Part shown: positions 31,913 through 40,415 of the stretch, one piece after another
Numbering within the stretch: the stretch's first letter is position 1
How the letters are laid out: every line of letters starts with the position of its first letter
From: Streptomyces roseofulvus
Lineage (GTDB): Bacteria; Actinomycetota; Actinomycetes; Streptomycetales; Streptomycetaceae
NCBI RefSeq assembly: GCF_039534915.1
Contig: NZ_BAAAWE010000001.1
Location: forward strand, 2,418,001 to 2,482,000
Length of the DNA: 64,000 bases
Reading direction: 5' to 3'
The notes under the pieces: generated by a model
What the model saw: the letters and a program-made list of their open reading frames with translations, nothing else
Database searches by the model: none
Told to the model about the DNA's origin: nothing
Position numbers and translations under genes: made by a program

Positions 31913-32971
31913 TTACGCAAGACGTTGCGGGGGCTGCGCGGTGGACCCGCGCACGACCAGCTCCGGCTGGAAGACGAACTCGGTGCGCTGCACCGGACTG
32001 CCCTCGATCTCCTCCAGGAGCGCGCCGACGGCCGCCGTCGCCATGGCCTGCACGGGCTGACGCACGGTGGTCAGCGGCGGGTCGGTGAAGGCGATCAGCG
32101 GGGAGTCGTCGAAGCCGACGACGGAGACGTCCCGGGGCACGTCGAGGCCGCGGGCGCGGGCCGCCCGCACGACGCCGAGCGCCATCAGGTCGGAGCCGCA
32201 GACGATGCCGGTGCAGCCCTCGTCGAGCAGGATCTCGGCGGCCGCGTGCCCGCCCTCGACGCCGAACAGGGTGGGCCGCACGAAGCGTTCGGCGTCCGCC
32301 CGCTCGACGCCCAGCATCTCGTACAGCTCGGCGGCGAAGCCCTCCGCCTTGCGGCGCGAGGGCACGTACCGGGTGGGGCCGATGGCGAGGCCGATCCGCT
32401 CGTGCCCGAGCTCGGCCAGGTGGCGCACGGCCATCCGGGCCGCGGCCCGGTCGTCCGGGGAGACGAAGGTGGCGTCGATCCGCTCGTGGTAGCCGTTGAT
32501 GAGGACGTACGGCACCCCCCGCTCGGTCAGCCGGGCGTACCGCGCCGGGTCGGCGGAGGCGTCCGCGTGCAGCCCGGAGAGGAAGACGATGCCGGCCACG
32601 CCGCGCTCGACCAGCTGGTCGACCAGCTCGTCCTCGGTGGCGCCGCCGGGCATCTGGGTGCAGAGCACCGGCGTGTAGCCGTGCCCGGCCAGGACCTGTT
32701 CGACGACCTGCGCGAAGGCCGGGAAGATCGGGTTGGTCAGCTCGGGCACCACGAGTCCGACCAGGCCGGCGCTGCGGCGCCGGAGCCGTACAGGCCGTTC
32801 GTAGCCGAGCACGTCCAGCGCGGCGAGCACCTTGTGCCGGGTCGCGCCGGCCACCCCCGCCTTGCCGTTGAGGACGCGGCTGACGGTGGCCTCGCTCACC
32901 CCGGACTGGGCCGCGATGTCCGCGAGCCGCGGGGCACCGTTGCCGGTGCCCCGCGGCGGGGGGATCGTCAC
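31913..32971 (-). CDS. LacI family repressor, MalR paralogue
   Basis: A 352-residue LacI-type regulator. Residues 15-60 hold the helix-turn-helix and hinge (RLADIAAQSGVSEATVSRVL, NGKAGV); the rest is a periplasmic-binding-protein-like sugar-sensing domain ending SVVGFDDSPLIAFTDPPL. It closely resembles MalR at 38.3 kb, including the helix-turn-helix, so both could bind the same operators. The GTG start at 32971 overlaps the aglA stop by 4 bp, making it the last gene of the malEFG-aglA operon. Operon placement means its level rises when maltose uptake is induced, which fits feedback control. The 140-bp gap to the alpha-amylase gene holds that gene's promoter and operator. Confidence 0.9.
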   Translation of the reverse strand: MTIPPPRGTGNGAPRLADIAAQSGVSEATVSRVLNGKAGVAGATRHKVLAALDVLGYERPVRLRRRSAGLVGLVVPELTNPIFPAFAQVVEQVLAGHGYTPVLCTQMPGGATEDELVDQLVERGVAGIVFLSGLHADASADPARYARLTERGVPYVLINGYHERIDATFVSPDDRAAARMAVRHLAELGHERIGLAIGPTRYVPSRRKAEGFAAELYEMLGVERADAERFVRPTLFGVEGGHAAAEILLDEGCTGIVCGSDLMALGVVRAARARGLDVPRDVSVVGFDDSPLIAFTDPPLTTVRQPVQAMATAAVGALLEEIEGSPVQRTEFVFQPELVVRGSTAQPPQRLA

Positions 32972-34617
32972 ACCGCCCACCAGACGGTGGTGTCGGCGGG
33001 GATCTCCGCCTGATCGTCGACGACGCGGACCTCGTCGTTGCCGAGCAGATACCGGCCGGGCAGCGGGACGGTGATGGCCCGGCCGGTGGTGTTGGCGGTG
33101 CAGACGAAGCCGTCGCGGCGGAAGGAGAGCACACCCTCGGGTGCCTCCAGCCACTCCACGGCCACGCCCGCACCGAGTTCGGGGCGCTCGCGCCGGACGG
33201 CGAGCGCGCTGCGGTACAGCTCCAGGGTGGAACCGGGGTCGCCGGTCTGGGCCTCGACGCTCAGCCCGCCCCAGGTGGCCGGCTGCGGCAGCCAGGAGCC
33301 GCCGTCGCCGAAGCCGTACGAGGAGCCCTCGGTGGTCCACGGGATCGGCACCCGGCAGCCGTCGCGGTAGCCGTCCTGGCCGCTGGCCCGCCAGAAGGAC
33401 GGGTCCTGGCGGACCTCGTCGGGCAGGTCGGTGACGTCCGGGAGGCCCAGCTCCTCGCCCTGGTAGAGGTAGGCGGAGCCGGGCAGCGCCAGCATCAGCA
33501 GGGTCGCGGCGCGGGCGCGGCGCAGACCGAGTTCGCGGTCGCCGGGGGTGCGCAGCTGGGTGCCGAGGCCCGCCGGGTTGGCGAAGCGGGTGGCGTGCCG
33601 GGTGACGTCGTGGTTGGAGAGCACCCAGGTGGTGGGGGCGCCGACGGTGCGCATCGCCTCCAGCGAGGCGTCGATCACGGTGCGGAGCTCCGCGGCGTCC
33701 CAGTGGGTGCCGAGGTACTGGAAGTTGAACGCCTGGTGCATCTCGTCGGGGCGCACGTAGTGGGCGGTGCGGTCGACGGTCGGGGTCCACGCCTCGGCGA
33801 CGAGGATGCGCTCCCCGTCGTACTCGGCGAGGATCTGCCGCCAGGAGCGGTAGATCTCGTGGACGCCGTCCTGGTCGAAGAAGGGCATGACGTCGTTGCC
33901 GAGCAGCTTCAGCTGGTCGTGGGCACCGATGTCGGGCAGGCCCGCGGCCTTGACCAGGCCGTGGGCGACGTCGACGCGGAAGCCGTCGACGCCCATGTCG
34001 AGCCAGAAGCGCAGGATCGAGCGGAACTCGTCGCGGACGGCCGGGTGTTCCCAGTTGAAGTCGGGCTGCTCGGGCGCGAAGAGGTGCAGGTACCACTCCC
34101 CGTCCTCGACGCGGGTCCAGGCGGGACCGCCGAAGATGGACTCCCAGTCGTTGGGCGGCAGCTCGCCGTTCTCGCCCTTGCCGGGGCGGAAGTGGTAGCG
34201 CTCGCGCAGCGGGGAGCCGGGGCCCTCGCGCAGGGCGCGCTGGAACCACTCGTGCTGGTCGGAGGAGTGGTTGGGGACCAGGTCGACGATGATGCGCAGG
34301 CCCAGGTCGTGGGCCTCGCGGATCAGGGCGTCGGCGTCGAGCAGCGAGCCGAACATCGGGTCGATGGCCCGGTAGTCGGCGACGTCGTACCCGGCGTCGG
34401 CCTGCGGGGAGGCGTAGAAGGGGGAGAGCCAGACGGCGTCGACGCCGAGCTCCTTGAGGTACGGCAGCCGGCTGCGGATGCCCACCAGGTCGCCCATGCC
34501 GTCGCCGTTGCCGTCGGCGAAGCTGCGCGGGTAGACCTGGTAGATCACCGCTTCTCTCCACCAGCCCGTGTCGGTGCCGGTGGTGGAGGCGGCGGGGGCG
34601 GCGAGATGCTGGGTCAT
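32968..34617 (-). CDS. aglA: Intracellular alpha-glucosidase AglA (GH13)
   Basis: A 549-residue GH13 enzyme without signal peptide that releases glucose from imported maltose and maltodextrins. Motifs: YQVYPRSFADGNGDG near 26-40, DLVPNHSSD, nucleophile D216 in DGFRVDVAHG, acid/base E275 in LVAEAW and SNHDVTRH for the third carboxylate. A calcium-type loop DGNGDGMGDL is present. GGGAAG precedes the ATG at 34617. It lies 48 bp after malG and overlaps the LacI gene by 4 bp, fitting a malEFG-aglA-lacI operon. The motif set could also fit an oligo-1,6-glucosidase, so fine specificity is uncertain. Confidence 0.95.
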   Translation of the reverse strand: MTQHLAAPAASTTGTDTGWWREAVIYQVYPRSFADGNGDGMGDLVGIRSRLPYLKELGVDAVWLSPFYASPQADAGYDVADYRAIDPMFGSLLDADALIREAHDLGLRIIVDLVPNHSSDQHEWFQRALREGPGSPLRERYHFRPGKGENGELPPNDWESIFGGPAWTRVEDGEWYLHLFAPEQPDFNWEHPAVRDEFRSILRFWLDMGVDGFRVDVAHGLVKAAGLPDIGAHDQLKLLGNDVMPFFDQDGVHEIYRSWRQILAEYDGERILVAEAWTPTVDRTAHYVRPDEMHQAFNFQYLGTHWDAAELRTVIDASLEAMRTVGAPTTWVLSNHDVTRHATRFANPAGLGTQLRTPGDRELGLRRARAATLLMLALPGSAYLYQGEELGLPDVTDLPDEVRQDPSFWRASGQDGYRDGCRVPIPWTTEGSSYGFGDGGSWLPQPATWGGLSVEAQTGDPGSTLELYRSALAVRRERPELGAGVAVEWLEAPEGVLSFRRDGFVCTANTTGRAITVPLPGRYLLGNDEVRVVDDQAEIPADTTVWWAV

Positions 34618-34665
34618 GTCTTCCCTGGGAGGTAAGGAGTGGCGTACAAGTGGGTCGCTCAACCG

Positions 34666-35535
34666 TCAGCCCTTGACGGCACCGGCGGACATGCCGGTGA
34701 CGAGGTGGCGCTGGGCGAAGAGGAACACCAGGGCCGCGGGGATGGCGATGAGGACGGAGGCCGCCGTCATCGGACCCCACTGGGCCCCGTACTGGTTGAC
34801 GAACTTCTGCAGACCGCCGGCGAGCGTCAGGTTCTCGTCGCCGACCATGAAGGCGGACGCGTAGGCGACCTCGCCCCAGGCGGTGATGAAGGAGTAGAAG
34901 GCGGTCACCGCGATGCCCGGCTTGGCGAGCGGCAGGATCAGCCGCCAGAAGGTGCCGAAGGGGGTGAGCCCGTCGACGTAGCCCGACTCGTCGATCTCGC
35001 GCGGGATGCCGTCGAAGAAGCCCTTCATCATCCAGGCGCAGAACGGGACGGCGATGGTCAGGTAGGTGATGACCAGGCCGGCCGGCTCGTTGAGCAGCCC
35101 CATCGACGACATGATGTTGTAGATCGGCACGATGAGGACGGCGACCGGGAACATCTGCGTGACGAGCAGGGTCCACATGATCCCGCGCTTGCCGGGGAAG
35201 CGGAAGCGGCTGACCGCGTAGCCGGTGGTGGCGGAGATGAACACGCCCACGACGGTGGTGAGCGCGGCGACGAGGAGCGAGTTCCCGAACCAGGTGAGGA
35301 ACGGGGTGTCCCTCAGCAGGTTCGTGTAGTTCTCGAACGTCGTCTCCTTGAAGAAGTCCGTGGTGCTCGCGTACTTCGCCGGCTTGAGCGAGGTCAGCAG
35401 GACCCACAGCACCGGGAAGACGGCGATGACGGAGGCGACGATCAGGGTGAGGTGCAGCGCCACGGAGGAGAGCGGCGAGCGGCGGCCGCGGACCGGGGTG
35501 TTCATGGGCCGGGCGGTGGGGGTCGTGGCGGTCAC
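34666..35535 (-). CDS. malG: Maltose/maltodextrin ABC transporter permease MalG
   Basis: A 289-residue inner-membrane permease with six predicted helices. The EAA loop that contacts the ATPase is present (EIDESGYVDGLTPFGTFWRL, about 190-210), and the C-terminus ends VTGMSAGAVKG, typical of MalG. The GTG at 35535 overlaps the malF stop (GTGA), with GGGAGAAG upstream, so translation is coupled. No ATPase gene is in the operon; in streptomycetes the shared ATPase MsiK serves such systems. Confidence 0.96.
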   Translation of the reverse strand: MTATTPTARPMNTPVRGRRSPLSSVALHLTLIVASVIAVFPVLWVLLTSLKPAKYASTTDFFKETTFENYTNLLRDTPFLTWFGNSLLVAALTTVVGVFISATTGYAVSRFRFPGKRGIMWTLLVTQMFPVAVLIVPIYNIMSSMGLLNEPAGLVITYLTIAVPFCAWMMKGFFDGIPREIDESGYVDGLTPFGTFWRLILPLAKPGIAVTAFYSFITAWGEVAYASAFMVGDENLTLAGGLQKFVNQYGAQWGPMTAASVLIAIPAALVFLFAQRHLVTGMSAGAVKG

Positions 35536-36545
35536 CAGACTTCTCCCTGCTTGCGGAGGACGCGCCGGTAGAACGCGGCGAAGATCATCAGGATCACCAG
35601 GATCAGGACGCCCCACGTGGACGACTGGGCGAAGTCGCGCGGGCTGATCTCGAAGGAGAACTTGTACGCCTGGGTGACGAGGATCTGCGTCGCCTCGCCC
35701 GGTCCGCCCCGGGTGAGCAGGAAGATCACCGGGAACATGTTGAAGGTCCAGATGGTGGAGAGGAGGACCACCGTCGTGGAGACGGACCGCAGCCCCGGCA
35801 TGGTGATGTGCCGGAAGCGCTGCCAGGCGTTGGCGCCGTCCATCTCGGCGGCCTCGTAGAGCTCGCCGGGGATGGACTGGAGCCCGCCGAGGAGGGCCAC
35901 CATCATGAAGGGGACGCCGAGCCAGACGTTGACCGCGATGACGGAGACCTTGGCGATCAGCGGGTCGTTCAGCCACGGGACGGCGTCGAGGCCGACGCCG
36001 GAGAGGATCTGGTTGAGCATGCCGCGGCGCTCGTCGTAGAGGAAGCGCCAGGCGAAGACCGAGACGAAGCCCGGGACCGCCCAGGGCAGGATGAGCATCA
36101 TCCGGTAGAAGGAACGGCCGGCGATCTTCCGGTTGAGGATGTTCGCCAGGGTCAGACCGAGGGCGAACGTGATCGCCACGCAGGAGACGGTCCAGACGAC
36201 CGTCCAGCCCAGGGTGGCGAGGAACTGGCTGCCGGTGATCGCGTCGGCGTAGTTGTCCAGGCCGACGAACTCGTAGGTGGCCGGGATCTCGTTGACGCCG
36301 ATGCTGCGCGCGACGTTGCGCTCGTTGGCGTCGGTCAGCGACAGGTAGATGCCGCGGCCCAGCGGGTAACCGATGATCACGGCGATCACGATCACCACCG
36401 GGGCGACCATCGCCCAGGCGTACCAGTGGGTGGCGAGGGAGCGCTTCGGTGCCCGCCGCTTCGGTCCAGTCCCGCGGCTCCGGCCGCGGGCGACGTGGTC
36501 GCCCGCGGCCTTCGCCACCGACTGGCTGGGGGTGTCCACAGCCAT
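35532..36545 (-). CDS. malF: Maltose/maltodextrin ABC transporter permease MalF
   Basis: A 337-residue permease with six helices. The soluble N-terminal 35 residues are basic; the first helix is WAMVAPVVIVIAVIIGYPLG. The EAA loop is ELYEAAEMDGANAWQRFRHI followed by TMPGLR. It forms the membrane channel with MalG and receives sugar from MalE. It starts 20 bp after the malE stop and overlaps malG by 4 bp, so malE-malF-malG are one transcript. Confidence 0.96.
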   Translation of the reverse strand: MAVDTPSQSVAKAAGDHVARGRSRGTGPKRRAPKRSLATHWYAWAMVAPVVIVIAVIIGYPLGRGIYLSLTDANERNVARSIGVNEIPATYEFVGLDNYADAITGSQFLATLGWTVVWTVSCVAITFALGLTLANILNRKIAGRSFYRMMLILPWAVPGFVSVFAWRFLYDERRGMLNQILSGVGLDAVPWLNDPLIAKVSVIAVNVWLGVPFMMVALLGGLQSIPGELYEAAEMDGANAWQRFRHITMPGLRSVSTTVVLLSTIWTFNMFPVIFLLTRGGPGEATQILVTQAYKFSFEISPRDFAQSSTWGVLILVILMIFAAFYRRVLRKQGEVW

Positions 36546-36564
36546 CAGCCGGTCAGCCTTCCTC

Positions 36565-37842
36565 TTACTTCCAGTCCTTCAGGAGCTTGCGGTAGCCGTC
36601 GCCGACCGTCTTCGCGCCCTGCTCGGGGGTGGTCTGGCCGGTCAGGACCTTGGTGTACTCGGTGACCAGCGGCGCGAAGAGGCTGCCGCCCTCCGGGATC
36701 CAGGGGCGCTCGACGGCCTTGTCGACGGCCGGCTTGAAGAAGCCGACCTTCTCGTTGCCCGCGACCTCCGACTGCAGGTAGACGGACTGGCGGGTCGGGA
36801 GGAGGCTCAGCTCCTTGGTGACCTGGGCCTGGGACTCGGCCGAGGACATGTACTCGGCGAAGGCGTAGGAGGCGTCCAGGTTCTTGGAGCCGGCGTAGAC
36901 GGCGAGGTTGTGGCCGCCCTGCGGGGCACCCTGGCCGGCGGAACCGGCCGGGACCGGGGCGATGCCGAGGTTCGCCTTGTCGGCGAACTCCTTGCCGGCG
37001 TAGGTGTCGGCCAGCGCCCACGGGCCGTTGATCATCATCGCGACCTTGCCGTCCTTGAAGGCGGCCTGCATGTTGTCCCAGCCGTTGGTCGCGTCGGTGA
37101 TCGCGGCCTTCGAGTCGACGAGGTCCTTGACCGTCTTGAAGGCCTTGACGCCGGCCTCGTTGTCGATGGTGATCTTCTTGTTCTCGGCGTCGACCATGTC
37201 GCCGCCCTCGCCGTACAGGAACGAGAGGAACCAGTAGGCGTCGTCGCCGCGGAGGTACAGGCCGGTCTTGCCGGTCTTCTCCTTGATCTTGGCGGCGGCG
37301 GTCTTCAGCTCGGCGATGTTCTTCGGAGCCTCGACGCCCGCCTCCTTGAAGATCTTCTTGTTGTAGAAGAGCCCCATGGAGTCGATGACCTGCGGGACGG
37401 CGTAGGTCTTGCCGTTGTACTTGGTGGAGGCGGCGGCCTGGGCCAGGAAGTCGTCCTGGTTCTTCAGCGCCGGGGTGCCGTCCAGCGGGGCGAGGTAGCC
37501 GAGGTCGGCGAACTCGGGGGTCCAGGCCACCTCGGAGCGGATCACGTCGGGGGCGCCGGAGCCGGACTGCGCGGCGTTCTTGAACTTGTTCTGCGCCTCA
37601 CCGAAGGGCACGTTCACGTACTTGACCGTGACCTTGGGGTGCTTCTTGGTGAAGCCCTCGGCAAGCTTCTTGAAGACCTTGTCCTCGGAGCCGACCGTGG
37701 AGGTGTCCCACCAGGTCACGGTGCCGGAGAGCTCGCCCGAGCTCTTCGAGCCGCCGGTGGAACCGCTGTCGCTCCCGCCGCACGCCGCCAGGGTGACGCC
37801 CAGGGCCGCGACCAGCGCGGTGGCCGCTATGCCACGCCGCAT
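36565..37842 (-). CDS. malE: Maltose/maltodextrin-binding lipoprotein MalE
   Basis: A 425-residue solute-binding lipoprotein anchored outside the membrane. The signal sequence ends in the lipobox LAAC with Cys21 as lipid attachment site, followed by a Gly/Ser linker. The body is a type I sugar-binding protein (GTVTWWDTS, NVPFGEAQNKFKNAAQSG, PDVIRSEVAWTPEFA, INGPWAL) that hands maltodextrins to MalFG. GAAGGAG at 37848-37854 precedes ATG 37842. It is first in the operon; the 424-bp divergent region to malR holds the operators. Confidence 0.98.
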   Translation of the reverse strand: MRRGIAATALVAALGVTLAACGGSDSGSTGGSKSSGELSGTVTWWDTSTVGSEDKVFKKLAEGFTKKHPKVTVKYVNVPFGEAQNKFKNAAQSGSGAPDVIRSEVAWTPEFADLGYLAPLDGTPALKNQDDFLAQAAASTKYNGKTYAVPQVIDSMGLFYNKKIFKEAGVEAPKNIAELKTAAAKIKEKTGKTGLYLRGDDAYWFLSFLYGEGGDMVDAENKKITIDNEAGVKAFKTVKDLVDSKAAITDATNGWDNMQAAFKDGKVAMMINGPWALADTYAGKEFADKANLGIAPVPAGSAGQGAPQGGHNLAVYAGSKNLDASYAFAEYMSSAESQAQVTKELSLLPTRQSVYLQSEVAGNEKVGFFKPAVDKAVERPWIPEGGSLFAPLVTEYTKVLTGQTTPEQGAKTVGDGYRKLLKDWK

Positions 37843-37962
37843 GTGAACTCCTTCAACATGATCCCGGGGAGACGAGGGGCTGGAACCTTCCTCATTGCGA
37901 CCGCTCCCTCGCGGCGCTCCGGGTTGCCAGGAACGTAACAGGGATGAAAACGAGCCGAAAGA

Positions 37963-37985
37963 CCTTGCGTGAAATTTCTGCAAGG
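37963..37985 (-). promoter_or_regulatory. MalR operator upstream of malE
   Basis: CCTTGC (37963-37968) and GCAAGG (37980-37985) flank 11 bases (GTGAAATTTCT). The half-sites fit the CTTGC/GCAAG type known for Streptomyces maltose regulators. On the minus strand TTTCGG (37960-37955) and TACGTT (37937-37932) are 17 bp apart just downstream and could be the malE promoter, though the -35 is weak. Confidence 0.7.
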
Positions 37986-38159
37986 ACCGGGGATCGTTAC
38001 ATCCACGTGTCCCGAAGGTTGCCGTCGGGCCGCTTGACAGCGGCGCGGAAGGGCTTCTTCCGCCCCTTCGTCCGGTATCTCCCGCCGTACGTGACCCCGG
38101 AGGCACTCCTTCCGGTGAGCGGAATCGTTTCTTCCGGAACGGCCGCCTCACGCCTCCCA

Positions 38160-38184
38160 CCGCAAGACCTGCAAGACCTTGCGG
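38160..38184. promoter_or_regulatory. Second GCAAG/CTTGC cluster upstream of malR
   Basis: CCGCAAG (38160-38166) and CTTGCGG (38178-38184) flank 11 bases that contain a further GCAAG; a direct repeat GCAAGACCT occurs twice. Another CTTGCGG follows at once to the right. This lies 83 bp before the malR start and is a likely site for autoregulation. The rest of the malE-malR gap (37843-38266) shows no gene. Confidence 0.55.
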
Positions 38185-38266
38185 TTGCCTTGCGGTCCCC
38201 CGCGGCCCGAAGGGCGGCCGCCCGACTGGTGGGCAATACGCGCTGTGACCGGTACAGTCCACTGTC

Positions 38267-39289
38267 ATGACCGCGCGGCTCGCCGACATCGCAGCCCAGG
38301 CGGGGGTCAGTGAAGCCACAGTCAGCCGCGTGCTCAACGGCAAGCCCGGTGTGGCCACGGCCACCCGTGAATCCGTCCTTGCCGCCCTCGACGTGCTCGG
38401 CTACGAGCGACCGGTACGGCTGCGCCAGCGCAGCGCCGGCCTGGTCGGGCTCATCACCCCCGAACTGGACAACCCCATCTTCCCGGCGCTCGCGCAGGTC
38501 ATCGGGCAGGCCCTGACCCGCCAGGGCTACACCCCGGTGCTCGCCACCCAGACCCCCGGCGGGTCCACCGAGGACGAGCTCACCGACATGCTGGTGGAGC
38601 GCGGGGTCTCCGGCATCATCTTCGTCTCCGGTCTGCACGCGGACACCACGGCGGACACCTCCCGCTACGACCAGCTGCGCGGCAAGGGCGTCCCGTACGT
38701 CCTCATCAACGGCTTCTCCCCCAAGGTGCAGGCGCCCTTCGTCTCCCCCGACGACCGGGCCGCGATGCAGCTGGCCGTCACCCACCTCGCCGCCCTCGGC
38801 CACACCCGGATCGGACTGGCCGTCGGACCGAAGCGGTTCGTGCCGGTGCTCCGCAAGATCGAGGGCTTCCAGAAGGGGATGCGGGACCGCCTCGGTCTCA
38901 CCCCGGAGGAGTCGGAGGAGCTGATCCAGCACTCCCTCTACACCCTGGAGGGCGGCCAGGCGGCGGCCTCGGCCCTGATCTCCCGGGGTTGCACGGCGGT
39001 GGTCTGCGCCTCCGACATGATGGCGCTCGGCGCGATCCGGGCGGCCCGGCAGCAGGGGCTCGAGGTGCCCCGGGACGTCTCCGTCGTCGGCTTCGACGAC
39101 TCGCCCCTCATAGCCTTCACCGATCCGCCGCTCACCACCATCCGGCAGCCCGTGCAGGCGATGGGGCAGGCGGCGGTCCGCGCCCTCCTGGAGGAGGTCG
39201 GCGGCACCCCGGCCCCGCACTCGGAGTTCGTCTTCATGCCGGAGCTGGTGGTCCGCGGCTCCACGGCCTCGGCGCCGCCCGCCCCGTAG
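38267..39289 (+). CDS. malR: Maltose operon repressor MalR (LacI family)
   Basis: A 340-residue LacI-type repressor divergent from malEFG. The DNA-binding domain is at the extreme N-terminus (RLADIAAQAGVSEATVSRVL, hinge NGKPGVATATRESVLAALD); the sensing domain ends in VSVVGFDDSPLIAFTDPPL. In S. coelicolor the gene at this place represses malEFG and is relieved by maltose. TACAGT at 38253-38258 lies 8 bases before the ATG and there is no ribosome-binding site, pointing to a leaderless mRNA. It is clearly paralogous to the LacI gene at 31.9-33.0 kb. Confidence 0.96.
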   Translation: MTARLADIAAQAGVSEATVSRVLNGKPGVATATRESVLAALDVLGYERPVRLRQRSAGLVGLITPELDNPIFPALAQVIGQALTRQGYTPVLATQTPGGSTEDELTDMLVERGVSGIIFVSGLHADTTADTSRYDQLRGKGVPYVLINGFSPKVQAPFVSPDDRAAMQLAVTHLAALGHTRIGLAVGPKRFVPVLRKIEGFQKGMRDRLGLTPEESEELIQHSLYTLEGGQAAASALISRGCTAVVCASDMMALGAIRAARQQGLEVPRDVSVVGFDDSPLIAFTDPPLTTIRQPVQAMGQAAVRALLEEVGGTPAPHSEFVFMPELVVRGSTASAPPAP

Positions 39290-39386
39290 TACCGGGGTAT
39301 GTCGTCCCTCAGGCGGACAGGGTGCGCCGCACACCCGACCGAGGGATGATCGGTCGGGGGGCGTGGATCTGGCAAACTCTCTGCCT

Positions 39387-40298
39387 ATGGGTGAAACGAC
39401 CGTGAAGAGTTTGGACGACCGGACGACCCCGTCGTCACCCATCGTGGCCGACGGCCGGTGGGCGTGGCTGCGTGCGCGCAGCCCCCGGCGCCCCCGCATC
39501 TGGTTCGAACTGCTGCTGATCGCCGTCAGTTACTGGGTGTACTCGCTCATCCGCAACGCGGTGCCGGAGCAGAAGGCCGAGGCGCTGAAGAACGCGGACT
39601 GGATCTGGCGGACCGAGGAGTCCCTCGGCCTCGCCTTCGAGCACGCGGTCAACCACGCCGTGAACTCGGTGACATGGCTCATCGTGACGATGAACTACTA
39701 CTACGCGACGCTGCACTTCATCGTCACCATCGGTGTGCTCGTGTGGCTGTACCGATGGCAGCCGGGCCGTTACGCGGCGTTCCGCACCGTCCTCTTCGCC
39801 ACCACCGCCGTGGCCCTGGTCGGCTACTACCTGTATCCGCTCGCGCCGCCCCGGCTGATGGAGAGCAAGGACTTCGTCGACACCGTCCTGGTGCACCACA
39901 CCTGGGGCTCGATGGCCTCCGGCGACCTCAAGCACATGTCGAACCAGTACGCGGCGATGCCGTCGATGCACATCGGCTGGTCGCTCTGGTGCGGGCTGAC
40001 CATCTTCTTCCTCGCCAGGGCGCCGTGGGCCCGGATCCTCGGCATGCTCTACCCGGCGGCCACCCTGGTCGTGATCGTCGCGACCGCCAACCACTTCTGG
40101 CTGGACGCCGTGGGCGGGATGATCTGCCTCGGCTTCGGCTTCCTCGTCGCCTACTGCTGGTACGGCACCTGGCCGCACCGCCTGTCGAAGCAGATCGAGC
40201 CCCTGACGGTCGCCGAACCGGCTGCGTCCGCCCCCGCGAAGGGGCCGGCCACGCCGGAGGCCGCCGACCAGGAGGAGCCGGTCGGCTCCGGCCGGTGA
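39387..40298 (+). CDS. PAP2-superfamily membrane protein (inositol phosphotransferase-like)
   Basis: A 303-residue membrane protein with about six helices. NQYAAMPSMHIGWSLWCG near residue 192 has the PSMH motif and TANHFWLDAVGG near 235 the HxxxD motif of the AUR1/PAP2 superfamily, so both catalytic histidines are present. Streptomyces relatives are annotated as PAP2 phosphatase or inositol phosphorylceramide synthase-like; the real substrate is probably a lipid phosphate. The C-terminal 45 residues are Pro/Ala/Glu-rich and soluble. The ATG at 39387 lacks a ribosome-binding site; a GTG at 39363 after a run of G is the alternative start. Confidence 0.8.
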   Translation: MGETTVKSLDDRTTPSSPIVADGRWAWLRARSPRRPRIWFELLLIAVSYWVYSLIRNAVPEQKAEALKNADWIWRTEESLGLAFEHAVNHAVNSVTWLIVTMNYYYATLHFIVTIGVLVWLYRWQPGRYAAFRTVLFATTAVALVGYYLYPLAPPRLMESKDFVDTVLVHHTWGSMASGDLKHMSNQYAAMPSMHIGWSLWCGLTIFFLARAPWARILGMLYPAATLVVIVATANHFWLDAVGGMICLGFGFLVAYCWYGTWPHRLSKQIEPLTVAEPAASAPAKGPATPEAADQEEPVGSGR

Positions 40299-40415
40299 CG
40301 CAGACGGCGACGTCGAAGTCGCCGGTGCCCAGCGCACCGCAGAGGCGCGGCCAGAGCGGCATCGGCTGCTCGGTGGCGCGGGCGCCGGTCGGGTCGCCGA
40401 GGTCGACGATCCGTC

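Noticed and set aside
38034..38039. Consensus TTGACA upstream of malR as a promoter
   Set aside because: No -10 hexamer 16-19 bp downstream on the same strand.
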